Notes: generated by a model not told the origin, from the letters alone. A stretch of 64,000 nucleotides of DNA from Phellopilus nigrolimitatus (GCA_021029095.1 JAJOHG010000003.1:1426001-1490000), one strand, 5' to 3'. Shown: positions 30,455 through 43,282, counted from the stretch's first letter. Translations and numbers: made by a program.

Positions 30455-32235
30455 CTATCCGATTTTTGCGCTCAATAATGTAAAGTTTCCAGTCGCCGTA
30501 CAAAGTGTGCTTGCCTCTAGCTCCTTCACCTGAGCCTCAAGCTCCTGGATGCGCTTTTCCATACTAGCGGTGATTATCCTCTCTTCCTCGTTGGCTTTGA
30601 TCAGGGTCCGGCATGTTTCTTGTAATCTCTCTGCGACTGTGACCCATTAATTCTCGGTGTACATTCTGCCGTGCCGAGATACGACTTGTTCTCCGACGTC
30701 TTCGCACCAAAACTCCCGGTCGGATGTGAAGGGGCAGAAAGAAGGCACTATCCTGCTGAGATACTCGGCCAGTGGGATCGGGTTTGTAGGTGTCTTAGGT
30801 AGTCCAAGATTAAGCATTTCCAATTTCTGAAATGCTCCTGAAGCATCCGCGTCATCCGAATAAGCATCTTCAGAAGGACGATTGAGAGCCACATGACAGT
30901 TCACGTAAAGCCCCAACGATCGGAGTCTCGGACACAATTTAGCAATGTACGGAAGGAAGTCCAATGTGAGTTTGGGTAATCCTATATCAATTACTGGATA
31001 GCAGTTGAACTCCAGGTCAGTTAATGACGGTAGGCAAGAAATTAACAGCGCCAGATCGCTGTTCGAGAAGTTGACCGGTTTAGGCCACACTATGGTGAAA
31101 GCGGCCAAGCTTGGAAGAGAGAAATATTGGAATGTCGACGGGGAGACGAGCAAGCTGCCTTCGCGGATGTAGGATAGAAAATCGAGATTAAAACCTATGG
31201 GCATTGCATCGACCATGAGGTCCACGAGAGAACGACACGAGCGGGAAATGGACTTTAAAAGTCTGCAACAATTCTGTAGTCTCGAGGTTCCACGATCGCA
31301 AAAATAGACCAGTCAAGTTAGGGATAAATTGAAGTAGTTTGATCACGGATGAGAAGCTCTGTACTATTTCGAGGTGTGTTAGGGAAATAAAGGAGCCGTT
31401 ATGAAGTGTTGGGAATCTCGCAACATTCGGTATTTCGCAGAGAAAGATGGGATCTTTATGTTCCCATTGAATCCGCTTTAATCGCGGCAGATTCGAAAGA
31501 GTTTGCATAATCGACGATGTCAATGAGTTCATAGGAAGTTTGACAACTTCCAAAGACTTCATCTTAGGAAGTGATTCGAGGATTCCAGATTCGAAATCCT
31601 TCGTGTCCGTTTCGTCTTTGCTGGGTCTTAGCAAAAGACTCTTCAAGCCTGGGAATCGAATGGTTACTTCTTTCAGGAGATTCGATACCTCGTGGGTATC
31701 TGATGGAATAGAAAGAGCCAGATTTTCTAACTTTTCATGTGTGAGGGAAAAGACGAAATCGAGAGCTTCGGAGTCGGCTTGGCTGCTATCCAGTGTTTTC
31801 AAGTTCGGGAGAAGACATGGTTTACCCGTCTTCAGGAGTAATTCGGAGATAACATTGCACGTGAAGCCATCCAAATTATGGAGGCTGAGTTCCTCGATTC
31901 TATTTGCGTAGTTTTGAAATCGGCACTGGTCGTAAAGATAGCCCTCGACCGTCGTCCACTTTATACATTCTGGACTCATCTGTTGGAACTATCAGCTAAA
32001 AGCATCGAGGTTTCCCTGGATAACTCACAGTTCTCAAGGGACCTGCAAGGGAAAGGAGCGGGGCTATACTGTACATCTCCCTCCACAATGCATCAAGAGC
32101 AGAGCCTGACCATAATGAGCAGACCATCGCGCATTGTGCGAGGGACTTGCGCTCATCCACGAATGAGAAGATAAATCTCCGGAGTTCCGCAGAGTTGAAA
32201 ACCCCATGGCATGCTGACCAAGTGTGATGAAGCAT
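30455..32235 (-). pseudogene. Distant F-box/LRR gene with two lesions
   Basis: Exon 1 (32235-32029) starts MLHHTWSACHGVFN and contains an F-box of another agaricomycete type (FIFSFVDERKSLAQCAMVCSLW, LDALWREM). A 49-nt intron leads to exon 2 at 31979 with QNYANRIEELSLHNL and a series of Leu-rich segments. The frame shifts near 31250: dropping one T from a TTTT run would join LLQT to LKSISRSCRSLVDLMV and restore continuity. An in-frame TAA at 30647-30649 is followed in the same frame by a coiled-coil-like tail (ERLQETCRTLIKANEEE, RIQELEAQVKELEA) ending at 30455. Both points could be assembly errors, and the TAA could be removed by an unseen 54-57-nt intron. Confidence 0.65.
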
Positions 32236-32407
32236 GGATGAGAAAGTTAGCGAAGGTTTTGGAGTAAGTGATGGTTGAAGTCGCTGACGACGGTGGCCAC
32301 CTTCAAGTTGACATTACGTGACATGTTGGTCTGTCACAGTAACAACAAATTGTGGCTAACACGAGGCTGATGTGACATAAGCAGCTCGCGTGTCCGACTG
32401 TAACCAG
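32236..32407. other. Upstream region of the F-box/LRR pseudogene
   Basis: Short spacer before the transposon-rich block; no gene or motif recognised. Confidence 0.4.
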
Positions 32408-32409
32408 TA

Positions 32410-33112
32410 GGGGCGTTCAAAGTAGGAACGGAACGTCGTTCCGTTCCTGTCGGCTACCCAGAAAGGTAGGGATTATTCAGCTTATATCCCTGAGTCACAG
32501 ATGATCACACACCCTCCGCTTGCACTGTGGCGGCGACAATGGTGCATATATGCGTCATCTCAGCACTCTTTGCCATCCAAACTCACTATAACTTGGCAAA
32601 TATATCTCAAAATATTCCATATAATAAGAGGCTTTTGACCTTACCGAGTGCTCCAGATGCTCCCAGATGTACATCAGTTTGTAAACTCACACCTTTAAAA
32701 AACATATTTTCACCCTTTGCATGTAACATATCATTTTCTTCAAAGAAACACTTGTCATACTCATAATTATTACTTCTTTGATAGTATATTTCTATGTCTA
32801 TAAAATATTGCACAGATTACATTTAGCATGTCCATGCATTGGAGGGCCAGGAAATGGACTGTTTGCTTAAGGGGGTTCAGCCACCATTATTATATTCGGC
32901 AATGCTATACTTTTTTCCTTAACTCAGAAACCCATTATATGTGTATATACTACATCTCGAAGTAATGTCCTTAATTTTCAAAAGTTGGAGTAAAGTGGTT
33001 GAGGCTAGATTGATGCAATTTTGGAATGGCAAGTAACGCCGCTGAGTAATCCCTTCCTCTCTAGGTAGCCGACAGGAACGGAACGTCGTTCCGTTCCTAC
33101 TTTGAACGCCCC
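32410..33112. mobile_element. MITE C: 703-bp element with ~70-bp inverted repeats
   Basis: Ends begin GGGGCGTTCAAAGTAGG and are inverted copies over about 70 bp with few mismatches, flanked by TA at 32408-32409 and 33113-33114. Each end also contains an internal palindrome (GGAACGGAACG, T, CGTTCCGTTCC). There is no transposase frame. A three-base CAG on both sides is an alternative target duplication. Confidence 0.82.
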
Positions 33113-33114
33113 TA

Positions 33115-33710
33115 CAGTGCGTAAAGGCAAGAGACAACAAGCCGAAATGCTCCGACTGACTTTTCTATCTCACCTTGCCACAACATTATATTCCCTCTTT
33201 ATTTATATACACTGGATAGGCCTTGTACATGTCTTCAATACTTGTTGCTTAGATTTCTCAATTGTCGACTTTTTCTTTTTTGGCCACTGAAAATTTGAAA
33301 CAAAAGATATTAATAATGAAATTGTGTTTAAAATAGCCTAATATGGTATATTATGTTATATAAGCGCCCATTCTAAATAAAGACCATCGCTTCGGATGCC
33401 CGCTTCGCATTAGCCAGTTGGATTTTGGGATTTCTCATGGCCATTTCAGCATAGCAGGTTAAGATTTTGTCTAGGTAAAGTCATAATTTTGCTGACAGAC
33501 ACATACATTTCTCCGAATATGGCATTTATTATTTTATTTTATTTTATTTTATTTTTATTCTCCGAAATTTTTGAAACATCTACTTCCAAATCGGGAAATC
33601 GCGTGTAATTGAGTATTTTGCTTACTTCTATTAGCAAAACCAAAAAAGAAATTCGAAATTCGCAAAATTCCGGCCCCCAGCCAGTTGATGGCTTATGGCT
33701 TTACGCACTG
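33115..33710. mobile_element. MITE D: 596-bp element abutting MITE C
   Basis: Short inverted ends start CAGTGCGTAAAG and are flanked by TA at 33113-33114 and 33711-33712. The left TA is the same one that ends MITE C, so one element inserted at the other's target site. Internally AT-rich, with a TTTTA microsatellite at about 33531-33557. No coding capacity. Confidence 0.72.
33531..33557. repeat. (TTTTA)n microsatellite inside MITE D
   Basis: About five tandem ATTTT/TTTTA units. Confidence 0.8.
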
Positions 33711-33712
33711 TA

Positions 33713-34169
33713 GTCATAACATTAAGAGGCAACTTGAGACACAGCCACATCAAAAATTGGTCAGGATTAGTCATTTTTAGTCATGATTGGTCATTTTTAG
33801 TCATCTACAAACACAGTAATTCTGCCTCCTCCCATCAAATTCCCTTCCTCGGTCAACCTGCCTGCTCCCTCCCAAAGCGGCAACTCTGCAAATCCTTCAA
33901 TGCACATCCAAAAGCGGCAACACTGCAAATCCGAGAATACAGTCTCAAAGCGGCAACAGTGCAAAAATAAAATAAAAAACAGGCTCAAAGCGGCAACTAT
34001 TGCTCAAATAATCCCCTAAACTGGCAATCCTACAATATTAGAACTTTCAGCAGCCTCTCACACCACTGATGCACCTTATAATATACAGTTTCAAAGTAAA
34101 CCTCATTCATGCAATAATCAAATAATCTCCAAGCTGCTATTTAACCTTGAAATGTTTAAACTGTTATCT
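33713..34169. repeat. AT-rich spacer with tandem GCGGCAAC and GGTCATTTTTAGTCAT motifs
   Basis: GGTCA-TTTTTAGTCAT repeats lie at about 33760-33805. Four spaced AAAGCGGCAAC blocks, the first three followed by a (C/G)TGCAAA-type word, lie at about 33875-33995. It may itself be a transposon remnant, but no terminal repeats were found. Confidence 0.55.
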
Positions 34170-34171
34170 TA

Positions 34172-34432
34172 CAGGTGGCACCAAAAAGTGGTGACATTTC
34201 CCCCAAAAGGGAAGGTGATTCACATTTGCCTGCGAGACATGCAGTCGCAATCCAGTTACACATGCTTAATACATCCACAGAAAATGCTTGAGCACCAGAA
34301 AAGCAGTGTCATGCATATAGTAAGCAAACATGCAGCATATACAAAGGAACTAAGGAGAAAAAGCACCCAGGATGGTAGATGTGAATTGCTTTCCTTTTTG
34401 GGTGGTGCTTCAACACTTTTTGGCACCACCTG
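34172..34432. mobile_element. MITE E: 261-bp TA-flanked element
   Basis: Ends start CAGGTGGCACCAAAAAGTG on the left and are mirrored on the right with two mismatches (CAGGTGGTGCC). TA flanks both sides (34170-34171 and 34433-34434). The ends resemble those of MITEs A and B. No coding capacity. Confidence 0.8.
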
Positions 34433-34523
34433 TAAACAGCACTCCCTCTTTCAAAAATTACCCATAATATTACTAAGCAGCAACCCCACAGAGTCGTCCA
34501 TCCCCAGAGAGTCCATGAACCCA

Positions 34524-34552
34524 GAGAGTCCCAGGCTTCGCCTGGGACTCTC
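34524..34552. repeat. Perfect 13-bp hairpin
   Basis: GAGAGTCCCAGGC, a three-base loop TTC, then the exact reverse complement. The word CAGAGAGTCC also precedes it nearby as a direct repeat. Confidence 0.75.
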
Positions 34553-34932
34553 GGCTGGTGTTAAATATGCGGCTAGGCAGAAAAGAAAATTCACTACACA
34601 CATCGGGGACATTACATAAATCTAGAAGCATCTGTTCCCGCGCGCCGCTGAGAAGAGGGCTTCAATTTTTTCCCCTCAAAAATGGATAGTCCGTTCCACA
34701 CGACGGAACGATGATGCCTTTACCTAACTTCTCCAAGTCAACAGTACGTTAAGATGAGGGGATCTCTCAAACTACTACAAGTGTCTGCAGTCTGTCCGCT
34801 CGACGATGTGGCGTGGGAGCATTTGGTCCGTGATCGTAGACGCGTCGCGGTCGCGCGACCCGTGTCGCGCCCTTTTCTTCTTCTCGACTATCGCAAGCTC
34901 GTTGCGTACATCTGCTTTGTCCTTCTCGCACC

Positions 34933-35817
34933 ATGCCCGCTCAGCGATCTCCTTTCTCCAACAAACCGTTGGTGGACGTCCCGCGGGTGATCAAACTCCT
35001 CATGGAATAGGCGCACGACATCGACCGACTCGCGCTCGCGCACACGTGCAAGTCGTATTTCAACGTCTACGAAGAATATAGGCTCGCAAACCTCACCGTA
35101 CTTGACTTGACTCTGGATGCGCGCGATCCTACTAAGGCGCATATCCGACAAAATGTCGTCTACCGCAAATACCGTACGCTTAGTCATATAGTCTACAAGA
35201 CAAAAAAGGTAGAACGCCCAGCGACGGGGGAGGAGCTTAGAACAGTTATTGTTAAAGGGAATAAGCTGAAGTGCATAACTTGCGAGTACGTCATGTGCAT
35301 TTGCGTCGTCTGTTGAGCTAACTGCATTCGTCGTATCTAGTGTGTCGGCTGTCAAGCCTGAGCCGGACGAAGATTGGAAAGTGGATGCGCCCGCTGGTGC
35401 TGTCCTTGTCGAGAAAAAAGAGCTGGGAAGCCACATCGTTATCGAGGTAACTAAGTCACAATCTGAAAAAGAGTAAATTGTATTGATCGCAGGCGCAGAC
35501 TTGGAAAGTCCACGAGTCAAAGATGGGTTTCACTGTCGCAGACATCAGAGATTTGTGTACGGGTCGCTACAAGCTGAAAGGTACGGTGAGCCTTCCGGAA
35601 AGATCTATTCGAGAGTACGTGAGCAGTCATATGTAACCTCTATCCTCTTTTGCTTTCCCTAAACATTCCTAAGTTGGAGCACACGAAGGTCCAGCCTGTT
35701 CTTATACTCTTCTTTTTTTAGTACTGGAAACGAGATGGAGAGTCCATTAAGCTCCACGTTAGTTGGTCTAGCGACCGTAAGGGCGTCTTGTCGGCAGATG
35801 TGTCAAATTTGCATTGA
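34933..35817 (+). pseudogene. Hypothetical four-exon gene with an in-frame TAG
   Basis: Exons 34933-35285, 35341-35446, 35493-35617 and about 35728-35817 join in one frame, except for a TAG at 35008-35010 after 25 codons. Downstream text looks coding: CKSYFNVYEEYRLANLTVLDLTLDARD, then CDVSAVKPEPDEDWKVDAP across intron 1, AQTWKVHESKMGFTVADIRDL after intron 2 and YWKRDGESIKLHVSWSSD after intron 3. No family was recognised. Translation could instead begin downstream of the stop from an unseen exon. Called a pseudogene with caution. Confidence 0.5.
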
Positions 35818-36557
35818 TATTATTTTCAGATCTTTTGATTTGCCCCTCCGAATGGGACAAATGCTTGTGTTGCGACCGCAATGAAAACTCTAATACAAGC
35901 AAGAGCTCCCATAAAACGTCTGATATGGAATCTGGAAAGGCACAGTCTCAGTCTCGTAAGAGGGCTCGCCCTTGACCACTTCCTGTCCTCTCGTCTGTGC
36001 TCTAACGCTCGTTTGTCGCTGTCAACTATCTGCATCATGCTTTCTTCGTCCTGCTCTGCTTTCTCTCCATGATGAATTGTGTCTTTCCGACTTTGCCGAT
36101 ACTTGATGCTTGATCTGTCGTGTCGGATTCTTCATGCTTTCGTATTTTCAACACTAATGCTGTCAAGAATCTGACGTCTTAAGGCTGTGCTAATTTTTGT
36201 ACGAGTACTCTGTAATCGTAGTCCTGATATCTCAATAAGAGTAATGTGTCGTATGCAGAATTCTGTTTCTTGCGACAAAATGTATATGAAAGAAATAAAA
36301 GAACGAGGAAAGAAAAAGAAAAAGCAAAAGCAAAAGCAAATATGGATTAGATAAGCAAATTATCGCTCGTCAATCTCCGGGTGGCGCTCCCGGCGTTCCA
36401 AAGGGCTCATCCGCATAGATCTTGCTCAGCCTCCCGAGTCTTTCTCCTGCTCACCGACGTCTTTCAGCTCAGAGTCGTTCTTTCAGCGTGCTCGCTTTCA
36501 CCACTCGCTTGTCCACTTAGACGCGTCCAGCCGCGCTCACCGCAAGACAGCACAGTC
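35818..36557. other. Intergenic before NEDD8
   Basis: No gene recognised. Contains an A-rich AAAGCA-type simple repeat at about 36295-36340. Presumed NEDD8 promoter in the last 200 bp. Confidence 0.45.
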
Positions 36558-37142
36558 ATGAGAATCAAGGTCAAGGTGCGTCCCCGACGCGTCGGTGCGC
36601 ACGAGCGACACGCTAATTAGGCGCAGACTCTGACAGGCAAAGAGGTGGGCGAGACGTCTGGAGGAATGCCAGCGGATGATTATTGACCACGCTTCGCGTT
36701 GTTGGGCAGATCGAGCTCGAGATCGACGGGGATGATCAGGTGTGTTTTGATGGTCGTGTTTCTTTGAGCGCGCCCGGTGGGCTTGAGGCTTACGGCGGCT
36801 TTGCTTTGCTTTGCTTTGCTCGAACAATATAGGTCACCCGTATAAAGGAGAAGGTCGAGGAGCAGTCCGGCGTGCCTCCCCAGCAGCAGCGCCTGATCTA
36901 CGGCGGCCGACAGATGTGCGTTCTCTTTGACCCTTCGCCGCCCACGTCTAATCCCTTTTCTCGATTTCGTATATCGAAAATGCGCGCCGACTCGTGCCAT
37001 CACACTCATTTCCTCTCCGCTTTCTTCCGATCTTGTTTGTGCTCTCTTTGTAAATAGGCAGGACGAGAAGACCGCGAAGGAGGCGGGCGTCAAACCCGGC
37101 GACGTGCTGCATCTCGTGCTCGCGCTCCGCGGAGGCTGCTGA
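36558..37142 (+). CDS. NEDD8: NEDD8/Rub1 ubiquitin-like modifier
   Basis: A 77-residue precursor from five small exons: 36558-36575, 36627-36644, 36710-36739, 36833-36915 and 37058-37142. The sequence follows NEDD8 closely: [40 protein letters not shown] with Ile44, and [11 protein letters not shown]. Ala72 (LALRGG) distinguishes NEDD8 from ubiquitin (Arg72). Gly75-Gly76 is the mature C-terminus, leaving one Cys to be removed by processing. NEDD8 is conjugated to cullins and activates SCF-type ligases. The first two coding exons are only 18 nt each; intron 3 contains a CTTTG microsatellite. Confidence 0.95.
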
Positions 37143-38294
37143 AGAAGGAGCAAAGAGCGATGGAACGAGACTACTTACCGATAGACCTCGCTATGGATGG
37201 GGATTTCAGGCCACGCAATGTATGTGCGTGCGTGTGTGTGTGTACACCGTGCTATGTGTATTTCGCTTTCGAATATGTACGACAAGACAAGGGTGCTGCT
37301 ATCGACTTTGCCTACGGCACGCGATGTGTGCACATTGAAAGGACAGAGATCCATTTGCGCTGCAGGACGAACTTACGTGTACTGAGTCTTAGGGGAAAAG
37401 GATAGAGCTAAGGTCGGTAATTGTTGGCATGTGGGTTATACACTGACTAACACTTGCTGTCAGCATGGGTTACAGTGTGCTCGCGATCTGACGAACTTTG
37501 TCTGGCGACTTGATCATGGCCCGAAGACACACTCCCTCCTACGGACAGAAACACTCCTATTTGCCTTTCTGGATATCTTCTCTAGCCTCAGGAGTACTTA
37601 CGTCGCATGCCATAGATTCTTCTCGCAAGCTTCGTTCGCCAAACTGGATGCCGAGAGAGCTCGTGCACATGTATACACCTTTATTCTTCTCCTTCTCTCC
37701 CCTGTTTGTTCTTTCGGCTAAAGATGCAGAGCCCCTCGGATTCGGAAACAGGAGAAGCCACAAGAGAGAAGACCTTGGCAGAGTTTCGCAAAGGCTTGAA
37801 GATCGGAGGGCGCGATCGAACGAGCCACTCGAAGCAAGCAAAAGGAAGCGTCATGAAGTGATTTTTAATTTAAGAGCGAAGGAAAGTTAGAGAATCGTGT
37901 GCTTGCGGAAGACCAAGAAGCCGCGGATCTCGATATATACCTCTTCCTGACTGGAAAACTCAGATTGTTCGCCATCGGACCCTTCAGCGCCCAAACCTGC
38001 TCATGACTTCTCAGCGAGCACTTCCTCGAGTGCCAACATTTTTTTCGGCGAGCTCGGGCAGGACAGAACGTCTGCACGAGGCCCTCAAGAAGATATGCCA
38101 GTCGTTCGCACTCTGAAGCCGCTTCAGTCCCACTAAGTTCTTCTATTTCATTTGCCACTCGTGGATAGAAAACCACAGTTCTGTCTATGGCGTGCACTTG
38201 ACACAGGCAATGCGATTCGAGTTCCGGAGAACGTCGAGATCGATCATCAACTGCAAAAATACACAGAGCAACTGCTCTGGGAACTGTATAGATA
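37143..38294. other. Intergenic between convergent NEDD8 and ERG11
   Basis: No gene was accepted. A plus-strand frame from MARRHTPSYG at 37516 stays open to 37890, and an intron-like stretch (GTATAC...AAAG) interrupts it near 37670, but nothing about it is recognisable. A GT dinucleotide-like run lies near 37226-37245. Confidence 0.4.
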
Positions 38295-40388
<2,094 letters not shown>

Positions 40389-41624
40389 TGAGCGTCGGCG
40401 CTAGAAACAGTGACGAGGATGCTGAACCATGGGCCGCGGGATCTTTATATGATGTTTCTTGCGCGCAGATGCTTATTGATACAACTCTGAAGTGGGACCA
40501 CATTCAAGCATAAGCACGGAGATAAGAATCGTACCATGAACATACGGAAGGAAAGAATGGGTATCGCCCTTTTACAAAGTCGGGAGACTATGTCCTAAAG
40601 TTTCGGCGTCGTGGATTCCAATTATGATGACGCCTAAAAGGAGTCGAGACATGAATGTAAAAACAACTGTGCAATGTATTTTTAGCAGTGATGGTCACCT
40701 AGAAGACATGGTCGAGTTGTGCTTGATTGGTTGCAATAAACCAGAACGCGAGATCGCATATCCGTGAAATCAGTTATCAACGTCAGAGGCCTTTTCGTGC
40801 TGGTGCGCCATAGCTGCGTGCCCGCGTCAATGTCGACACAGTGCATATTCAGCGAAGACTATCGGACTCCTAGCAAGAGCAAAGAAGCTCCAGGCGGAGT
40901 TGGAGTACCTTTGTTAAGTGCCGATTTGTTTCTCCCTTCTGCTTGTATATCCTCGGAGAAAGTCTTAAGAAATATTCAAGTAAAACGGCAGAAAGTTCGC
41001 GGGTTGTCCTCTGGGGCAAACTAGCCAAAAACAAAAAGCTTCCGTCAACTCCCCGAGTCCGACCGGCACAGCTTCATGCCTCAACACCATTTTCTTGTAC
41101 CACACGAATCTGAGGTATGGAAACAGCGGATCTTTGTCGGTCAGTTCAATTGCGAGAGAAACTTCGTAAGGCTTCCAATCACCTGAAATGTGCCTGACGT
41201 ACCGGACATTGAACATTGCCTAACCCCAAGTTCAGCATTGGATGCGTAGCAGGGGCTATGTCAAGTTGAAGTCCGAGCTGAAACTCCTCGATGCCTGGTT
41301 CCATTTCGGTTGCATACATGCACGTCCCCTGTGTTGCGTTTCCTGGCATGCGCAGCATGCCTCTCGAATCCAGCCCTGTCTCCGGAACAAATATCGTCGA
41401 AGCAAACATCGCGTCTGATCCGGACCAAACCTGGGAGCCAGTATCTTATCCCAAGTGCATTAGCCAGAGATATCTGGTCTTATCGATGTCCCTGCTTCGT
41501 TTTTGTTGCCTCTTGCCTATGAGAACGAGAAAAGACCCCCCTTACGTGTACAGCGTACATAAACACGGACATAATCAATTTGTGTTTGTGTCGGGAAGGA
41601 AAGGGAGCGAACCTAGTACGTCCA
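40389..41624. other. Intergenic, with possible unrecognised minus-strand coding remnants (40965-41409)
   Basis: Two minus-strand frames look partly coding: 41409-41179 (MFASTIFVPETGLDSRGM) and 41216-40965 (NVRYVRHISGDWKPYEVSL, KDPLFPYLRFVWYKKMV). They are in different frames; a possible acceptor GGTTAG lies at the junction, but no matching donor keeps frame. Probably a decayed or poorly modelled gene. The rest is ERG11 promoter. Confidence 0.35.
40444..40449 (-). promoter_or_regulatory. TATA box of ERG11
   Basis: TATAAA in the context CATATAAAGATC on the minus strand, 56-61 bp before the ERG11 ATG. Confidence 0.5.
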
Positions 41625-43103
41625 TTAGGGTGCTTGAATCTCCAACCCTTCCGAGATGAATGTATTGATCATGGCACACGTTTCGCGACTTGCGGACTTC
41701 AGGTATATATTGCAGATGTCAACCTTCCGAAGTGTCCGGCCTGCACGCCAGCGAGATGCAACCATCTGGTAGAAGCATTCCGAAGATATGTTATTTTGGA
41801 GCGACGGAAAATCAATTGATTCCAAAGCTGGGCACAGATTATTTTGGGGCTCTAGACCTGCAGAGCTTGACGTGACGGTCAGTGCATGCAGAAACACGTC
41901 ATCAAGATCGTGCTTTTCGAGGGACAGATGCCTCAACGTCGGGATCGCACATAGGAGATCGAGTATGTGGCTCCTGTCGTGAGGCGTTTCAAAGTGTCCG
42001 TAATCCGAAAAGCCGAGGCGTAAGCTGGTCAAAGGACACTTGGAACGAAGAAGTAAAGACTTGATGCCGGTACAAACACCTCCTAAGTCTGCCGTTGTAT
42101 CGTCATTGTAGACTGTGATGTCAAAAGTTTCGAGACTCGGCATAACGAGTTGGCTGAGGGCCAGGTAGAGCGTTTTGGATTGCATTTCTGCTAGCTCGAA
42201 TCTTGCCTCATGAACCATAGGCAAGACAACCTCGGTCGCATCTCGTACATCGTTAACAGGAAGCACAATCCTATCAATACACTGCAATTGCGGGGCAAAG
42301 CGCACGATTTGGGTAAAGTCATTCCATGTCAAATTGATATCCATGGCTAACATGGTCAAATGGCGAAGGTTCCCCAACGCCGGTGCAGCGTCCCGGAAAC
42401 AGGATATTTGAACCATTTGGAGTTTTTTGAGCCGGGGGGAGCAGGATAGGTCAAGACAGACATCGAGATCGCCACAGACACGTTTGCTATGTTCTGCGCT
42501 AACATCAACAGATAATGATTCCAGCAAAGGCATGTCGCACATCGTTAAAGCTACATCATGGGCTTTATGCGGGAAATCAACCCTGACGTGCTTCCATCGT
42601 TTCTGGTGAGAAAGGGTCATGGTAAGAAGTTTGATTATTCGCTCATAGTCGTCTAGAGACCACTGCATAGAATCGAGGTCGAATTCGATGTTCAATGGAG
42701 AGCTCCTCGATCGGATTAGCCAGGTGTCCCACGCCTCGATTGCTGCCTCGAACCTCGGATGCAAGTTGTCGAACATTGAGAAGCTCGTCTGGCCAGAGGA
42801 TGATAGCTCCGAGTCTTCGTCTCTGTAAAAACTAAATCTCGACCACAAACTTGGGCTCGACAGTGTGATATGTCTCCAGGTCCGGCAGACATGCGATACG
42901 TTCAGCGGGGAACTGCTGTTCGAAGGATATGCCAAATTTGGGGGCGGGAGCCAGGAAACGATATGGATGAGGGCATCGGCATTTATGGCGCTCGCGTGCG
43001 TGCCGCGCAGCTCTGCTAGTCTGTGTGTAAGACGCTGTAGGTCCTCGGCATTAGCGATCTCCATCTGCTGTTTGACAGAAAGAATTTCGAGGAAGGTGGC
43101 CAT
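41625..43103 (-). CDS. F-box paralogue 6 (intact)
   Basis: 492 aa, intronless, start MATFLEILSVKQQM. F-box-like segment: ALIHIVSWLPPPNLAY to VCRTWRHITLSSPSLWSRF. Solenoid: SLDVSA-like and SPRLKKLQM segments, LVMPSLETFDI, GIKSLLLRSKCPLTSLRL. With paralogues 4 and 7 it forms a second subgroup (LPPPNLAY instead of LPLPNLAY, and no acidic SPFPLL tail). The gene is divergent from the AlkB-like gene with only about 300 bp between starts. Confidence 0.85.
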   Translation of the reverse strand: MATFLEILSVKQQMEIANAEDLQRLTHRLAELRGTHASAINADALIHIVSWLPPPNLAYPSNSSSPLNVSHVCRTWRHITLSSPSLWSRFSFYRDEDSELSSSGQTSFSMFDNLHPRFEAAIEAWDTWLIRSRSSPLNIEFDLDSMQWSLDDYERIIKLLTMTLSHQKRWKHVRVDFPHKAHDVALTMCDMPLLESLSVDVSAEHSKRVCGDLDVCLDLSCSPRLKKLQMVQISCFRDAAPALGNLRHLTMLAMDINLTWNDFTQIVRFAPQLQCIDRIVLPVNDVRDATEVVLPMVHEARFELAEMQSKTLYLALSQLVMPSLETFDITVYNDDTTADLGGVCTGIKSLLLRSKCPLTSLRLGFSDYGHFETPHDRSHILDLLCAIPTLRHLSLEKHDLDDVFLHALTVTSSSAGLEPQNNLCPALESIDFPSLQNNISSECFYQMVASRWRAGRTLRKVDICNIYLKSASRETCAMINTFISEGLEIQAP

Positions 43104-43263
43104 AATCTATATCGCCGTATGCGCGTTGAAACCAAATCGTGTAAGTCGTCAGAATACCTGATAAGAAACCTAGTCGAGGTGAAGGAGACCCAGTGCTAAT
43201 TGAAAAAGTAGATGATGGCAAAAGCTCTAGAGACGAGCCGAACGTGACACGCTCCAAATGCGG

Positions 43264-43282
43264 TTTCACGCCACTCGGACCG
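43264..43282 (+). promoter_or_regulatory. Shared upstream box of F-box paralogues (gene 6)
   Basis: TTCACGCCACTCGGACCGG about 160 bp upstream of the gene 6 start, the closest match to the gene 2 box. It also lies in the divergent AlkB-like promoter. Confidence 0.4.

Noticed and set aside
33860..34000. Spaced repeats resembling a CRISPR-like array
   Set aside because: Repeats are imperfect with uneven AT-rich spacers, in a eukaryotic transposon-rich context.
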